Positions 14,290-17,613 of a DNA stretch of 17,613 bases are shown here, one piece after another. A program made the translations under genes and the position numbers. This DNA is from DASRZM01 sp035686365 (lineage in GTDB: Bacteria; Pseudomonadota; Gammaproteobacteria; Xanthomonadales; Xanthomonadaceae). Numbering within the stretch: the first letter of the stretch is position 1; the number at the start of each line of letters is the position of its first letter. Location of the stretch: positions 1-17,613 of the forward strand of contig DASRZM010000046.1 of NCBI GenBank assembly GCA_035686365.1. The letters are read 5' to 3'. A model generated the notes under the pieces. The model worked only from the letters and a program-made list of their open reading frames with translations. It made no database searches and had not been told where the DNA came from.

Positions 14290-17200
14290 ATGGTCCTGTC
14301 GGATACCTCGATCCGGCGGCCGGTCCTGGCGACCGTGGTCAACCTGGTGATCGTGCTGGTGGGCCTGATCGCCTACGACCGGCTGGCCGTGCGGCTGATC
14401 CCCAACGTGGACGTTCCGATCGTGACCGTCGGCACCACCTACCCGGGCGCCAACGCGCGCGTGGTCGAGTCGCAGATCACCCAGCCGATCGAGGATGCGC
14501 TCTCGGGTGTGGAGGGCATCGACTTCATCCAGTCGGTCAGCCGCGAGCAGTCCAGCCAGGTCACAATCCGCTTCCGGCTCGACCGCGACGCCGACGCCGC
14601 CGCCTCGGACGTGCGTGACCGGGTCAGCCAGGCCCGTCAGTTCCTGCCCGAGGAGGCCAATGAGCCGATCGTGCAGAAGCAGGAGGCCGACGCACAGCCG
14701 ATCATCTACCTGGCCTTTTCCTCGGACCGGCATGCGCAGGTGGAGATCGCCGACACCGCCGAGCGCCTGGTCAAGGACCGCGTGCAGACGATTCCCGGGG
14801 TGGCGCAGGCGAACGTGTTCGCGAGCACCTACGCCATGCGCATCTGGTTGCAGCCCGAGCGCCTGGCCGGCTTCGGGCTCACGCCGGCCGACGTGGAGTC
14901 GGCGCTGCGTCGCCAGAACATCGAGATCCCGGCCGGGCGCGTGGAGGGACTGGAGCGCGAGTTCACGGTGCTCTCGGAGACCGACCTGCGCACTCCCGAG
15001 CAGTTCGGCGCGGTGGTGCTGGGCGAGGTCGGCGGCTACCTGGTACGGCTGCGCGATGTCGCCCGGGTCGAGCTCGGCGCCAAGGAGAACCGTTTCCGTG
15101 CACGCTTCAACGGCCGCAACGCCGTGCCGCTGGGCGTGGTCAAGCAGGCGGTGGCCAACCCGCTGGACATTTCCGACGCGCTGGCGGCGATGATGCCGCA
15201 GATCACCCGCACACTGCCCGAGGGCATGCGCGTGGAGATCGCCTACGACACCACCATCTTCATCCGCGAGTCGATCCGCGAGGTGTATTACACCGTCGGC
15301 GAGGCGGTACTGCTGGTAATCGGCGTGATCTTCCTGTTTCTGCGCAACGTGCGGGCGACGCTGATCCCGCTGGTGACGATCCCGGTCTCCCTGGTCGGCG
15401 CGTTTGCGCTGATGTACGCGTTCGGATTCACCATCAACACGCTGACCCTGCTCGCCCTGGTGCTCGCGATCGGTCTGGTCGTGGACGACGCAATCGTGAT
15501 GCTGGAGAACATCTACCGGCACATCGAGGAGGGGATGCCGCCGTTCGAGGCGGCGCTCAAGGGCAGCCGCGAAATTGGCTTTGCCATCGTCGCCATGACA
15601 CTGACGCTGGCGGCGGTCTATGTCCCGCTGGCGTTCTCGACCGGGCGGACCGGCAAGCTGTTCGTGGAGTTCGCGCTGGCGCTTGCCGGCGCGGTACTGG
15701 TCTCGGGCTTCGTCGCGCTGACGCTCTCGCCGATGATGTGCTCGCGCCTGCTGCGGCACCAGCGCAAGCACGGTCGCCTGTACGAGGTCGGCGAACGCGC
15801 ACTGCGCTGGCTCGACCGCAGGTACCGCGCCTTGCTCGAGCGGGCACTGGCCGCACGCTGGATCGTGCTGGGCGTGGGTGCGGCGGTGTTCGCCGGCGCC
15901 CTGGCGCTGTTCGTGGCGCTGCCCAGCGAGCTGGCGCCGCAGGAGGACCAGGGACTGGTGATCGGGTTCGGCATCGCGCCGGAGGGCGCGACGGTGGAGT
16001 ACACCGACCGCTACGCACGGATGATGGAGGGCGCCTTCGCGCAGGTTCCCGAGGTCAACCGCTACTTCCAGATCGTCGGCTTCCCGGCCGTTACCCAGAC
16101 CATCGGTTTTGCCGGTTTCTCGCATTGGGACGAACGCGGGCGCTCGGCCACGGAGATCCAGCAGTCGCTGTACCCGCAGTTCAACTCGATCCCCGGGGTG
16201 CTTGCGTTCCCGACGCTGCCGCCGCCACTGGGGCAGGGCGGATTCGGCCAGCCGGTGCGGTTCGTGGTCCAGACCACCGGGACCTGGGACGACCTGTCGG
16301 GCATCGTCGAGCGGATGCTGGCCAGGATCGGCGAGAACGAGCGGCTGACCCATCCGGACACCGACCTGAAGCTCGACAAGCCCGAGCTGCGGGTCGAGGT
16401 CGACCGCGACAAGATCGCCACCATAGGCACCAGCGTGGATACCGTGGGCCGGACACTGGAGACGCTGCTGGGGGGTCGCAACGTCACCCGCTTCAAGATC
16501 GGCTCCGAGCAGTACGACGTGATCCTGCAGGTGGCCGAGAGCGGCCGGCGTACGCCCGAGGCGCTGGCGGGCATCTACGTGCGCGCCGGCGACGGCTCGA
16601 TGGTGCAGCTGTCGAACCTGGCCACCGTCCAGGAGACGGTGGCGGCCAAGGAGCTCAACCACTTCAACAAGCTGCGCTCGGCCACGATCAGCGCCGGGCT
16701 CGCGCCCGGCTACTCGATGGGCGAGGCGCTTGCGTGGATGGAGCAGGCGCTGGCCGAGGTCGCCCCCGATGCCCAGTACGACCTGTCCGGCCAGAGCCGC
16801 GAGTTCCGTGAATCGGCCAGCGACTTCTCGCTGATCTTCGTGCTGGCGCTGGTCTTCATCTATCTGGTGCTGGCCGCCCAGTTCGAGAGCTGGATCGATC
16901 CGCTGGTGATTCTGCTGTCGGTGCCGCTGGCGGCGTTCGGCGCTTTCCTGGCACTGAAGCTCAGCGGCGGCACCTGGAACATCTACAGCCAGATCGGCAT
17001 CGTGACCCTGGTCGGCCTGATCGCCAAGCACGGCATCCTGATCGTGGAGTTCGCCAACCAGCAGCAGGAACTGGGCGACAAGGACAAGCTGCAGGCCGTG
17101 CTCGAGGCCGCTGCCCTGCGCCTGCGTCCGATCCTGATGACCACCGGGGCGATGGTGCTGGGCGCCGTGCCGCTGGCGATCGCCTCCGGTGCCGGCGCCG

Positions 17201-17352
17201 AGGCGCGCAACCAGCTCGGCTGGGTGATCGTGGGCGGCATGGGCATCGGCACGGTGTTCACCCTGTTCGTGGTGCCCGTGGTCTACCTGTTCCTGGCGCG
17301 GCGGCACGTGGCCCGCGACGCCGAGACCGGGGAGCCGATCGCCGCGCATTGA
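14290..17352 (+). CDS. RND efflux permease (AcrB/HAE-1 type)
   Basis: This 1020-residue inner-membrane pump has the AcrB layout: helix 1 (about 11-30), a first periplasmic domain, helices 2-6, helix 7 near 525-545, a second periplasmic domain, and helices 8-12 at the end. The proton-relay residues are present: GLVVDDAIVMLEN with Asp399 and Asp400 (AcrB 407/408), and LIAKHGILIVEF with Lys913 (AcrB 940). It also has the helix 1 start MVLSDTSIRRPVLATVVNL and the GTTYPGANARVVE porter motif. It should be a proton-driven exporter of drugs, detergents or lipophilic metabolites. No outer-membrane factor gene follows before the rRNA operon, so the pump must borrow a TolC-like channel. Confidence 0.95.
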   Translation: MVLSDTSIRRPVLATVVNLVIVLVGLIAYDRLAVRLIPNVDVPIVTVGTTYPGANARVVESQITQPIEDALSGVEGIDFIQSVSREQSSQVTIRFRLDRDADAAASDVRDRVSQARQFLPEEANEPIVQKQEADAQPIIYLAFSSDRHAQVEIADTAERLVKDRVQTIPGVAQANVFASTYAMRIWLQPERLAGFGLTPADVESALRRQNIEIPAGRVEGLEREFTVLSETDLRTPEQFGAVVLGEVGGYLVRLRDVARVELGAKENRFRARFNGRNAVPLGVVKQAVANPLDISDALAAMMPQITRTLPEGMRVEIAYDTTIFIRESIREVYYTVGEAVLLVIGVIFLFLRNVRATLIPLVTIPVSLVGAFALMYAFGFTINTLTLLALVLAIGLVVDDAIVMLENIYRHIEEGMPPFEAALKGSREIGFAIVAMTLTLAAVYVPLAFSTGRTGKLFVEFALALAGAVLVSGFVALTLSPMMCSRLLRHQRKHGRLYEVGERALRWLDRRYRALLERALAARWIVLGVGAAVFAGALALFVALPSELAPQEDQGLVIGFGIAPEGATVEYTDRYARMMEGAFAQVPEVNRYFQIVGFPAVTQTIGFAGFSHWDERGRSATEIQQSLYPQFNSIPGVLAFPTLPPPLGQGGFGQPVRFVVQTTGTWDDLSGIVERMLARIGENERLTHPDTDLKLDKPELRVEVDRDKIATIGTSVDTVGRTLETLLGGRNVTRFKIGSEQYDVILQVAESGRRTPEALAGIYVRAGDGSMVQLSNLATVQETVAAKELNHFNKLRSATISAGLAPGYSMGEALAWMEQALAEVAPDAQYDLSGQSREFRESASDFSLIFVLALVFIYLVLAAQFESWIDPLVILLSVPLAAFGAFLALKLSGGTWNIYSQIGIVTLVGLIAKHGILIVEFANQQQELGDKDKLQAVLEAAALRLRPILMTTGAMVLGAVPLAIASGAGAEARNQLGWVIVGGMGIGTVFTLFVVPVVYLFLARRHVARDAETGEPIAAH

Positions 17353-17479
17353 CCCCCCGGCACCGCCCCACACCGCCGTGATGCCCCGGCGGTCGGCACG
17401 ACCGTGCCGACGCACGCACCGCCGATCGCGGCCATGGGCCGCTCCCACACCGCCGCCCGGTAGATCGGCCCGCAAAAGG
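17353..17479. other. Intergenic gap with competing inverted repeats
   Basis: This gap between the convergent RND and rRNA operons has no gene. ACCGCCG (17372-17378) and ACCGCCG (17418-17424) can each pair with CGGCGGT (17387-17393). The second pairing encloses a further stem, GTCGGCACG with CGTGCCGAC (17392-17400 and 17403-17411, overlapping by two bases). No T run follows, so any terminator role for the RND operon is weak. Confidence 0.4.
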
Positions 17480-17509
17480 AAAGGCCGACCCCTTGCGGGA
17501 TCGGCCTTT
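17480..17509 (-). terminator. rRNA operon terminator
   Basis: Read on the minus strand, AAAGGCCGATCCC and GGGGTCGGCCTTT form a 13-bp stem, counting one U.G wobble, with a GCAA tetraloop, followed by CC and TTTT. It lies about eight bases after the 5S 3' end, as expected for the end of an rRNA operon. On the plus strand the wobble becomes a C.A mismatch and the T run is short, so it works mainly for the minus strand. Confidence 0.85.
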
Positions 17510-17516
17510 GCGTGTA

Positions 17517-17613
17517 GGACCCTGGCGATGACCTACTCTTGCATGGCTACTGCCACACTACCATCGGCGCGGCTGCGTTTCACTTCCGAGTTCGGGATGG
17601 GGTCGGGTGGTGC
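17517..17613 (-). rRNA. rrf: 5S ribosomal RNA (5' partial)
   Basis: The reverse complement reads as bacterial 5S rRNA: CCCGAACTCGGAAGTGAAAC (the loop B to helix III region), then GCCGATGGTAGTGTGG, then AGAGTAGGTCATCGCCAGGG at the 3' end. About 97 bases are present, so the first 20 or so at the 5' end lie beyond the right edge. The 3' boundary is set near 17517 by expected pairing of CCAGGGTC with the missing 5' end and is approximate. It is the distal gene of an rRNA operon entering from the right, convergent with the RND operon. Confidence 0.95.

Noticed and set aside
12949..17475. A 1508-codon open frame on the minus strand opposite the RND genes
   Set aside because: It is antisense to two clearly real genes and its His/Gln/Arg/Asp-rich, repeat-like composition is what high-GC codon bias gives in this frame. 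It has no domain.
1..17613. CRISPR arrays, insertion sequences, tRNA genes and phage genes
   Set aside because: I saw no spaced direct repeats, transposase motifs, cloverleaf-like tRNA sequence or phage-like genes. The only structural RNA found is the 5S at the right edge.

Overview
The window is very GC-rich, with strong G/C third-position bias and long spurious antisense frames. It carries most of an aryl polyene pigment locus of the xanthomonadin type next to an RND efflux operon and the end of an rRNA operon. A XanB2-like chorismatase together with the polyene genes points to the Xanthomonadaceae/Lysobacteraceae (Xanthomonas, Lysobacter, Luteimonas and relatives). The genus cannot be fixed from this sequence.

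Region 1 (1-9720) is the polyene core. A plus-strand module (chain-length-factor-type ketosynthase fragment, family 2 glycosyltransferase, flavin-dependent halogenase-like enzyme) converges on a tight minus-strand operon read from 9359 down to 3091: acyl carrier protein, COG4648-type membrane protein, ApeI-type dehydratase, lysophospholipid-type acyltransferase, LolA-like carrier, MMPL/RND-family exporter, ApeP-type dehydratase and FabG reductase. Most junctions are 4-base ATGA or GTGA overlaps. Together these genes would extend an aryl starter on an ACP (reductase and dehydratase steps), move the polyene to a lipid, export it (MMPL plus LolA-like) and decorate it (glycosyltransferase and halogenase-like proteins). 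The remaining ketosynthases and the aryl-activating ligase are not visible and may lie left of base 1.

Region 2 (9360-11334) starts with a divergent control region that holds a terminator-like hairpin in the leader of the minus operon. It is followed by a 66-codon in-frame remnant of a second flavin-dependent halogenase, matching the position of xanB1 in Xanthomonas pigB. The remnant is coupled by a TTGA overlap to the chorismatase gene xanB2, which supplies the hydroxybenzoate starter. A short gene of unknown function follows.

Region 3 (11339-13078) has a minus-strand pair (GAF-domain free methionine-(R)-sulfoxide reductase, then a stand-alone TfoX C-terminal-domain protein) divergent from bioD, whose best ribosome binding site points to a CTG start.

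Region 4 (13079-17613) has an RND adaptor and permease operon that appears to start with a leaderless mRNA and has no outer-membrane factor gene in the window. It converges on the 3' end of an rRNA operon (5S rRNA and its terminator, minus strand).
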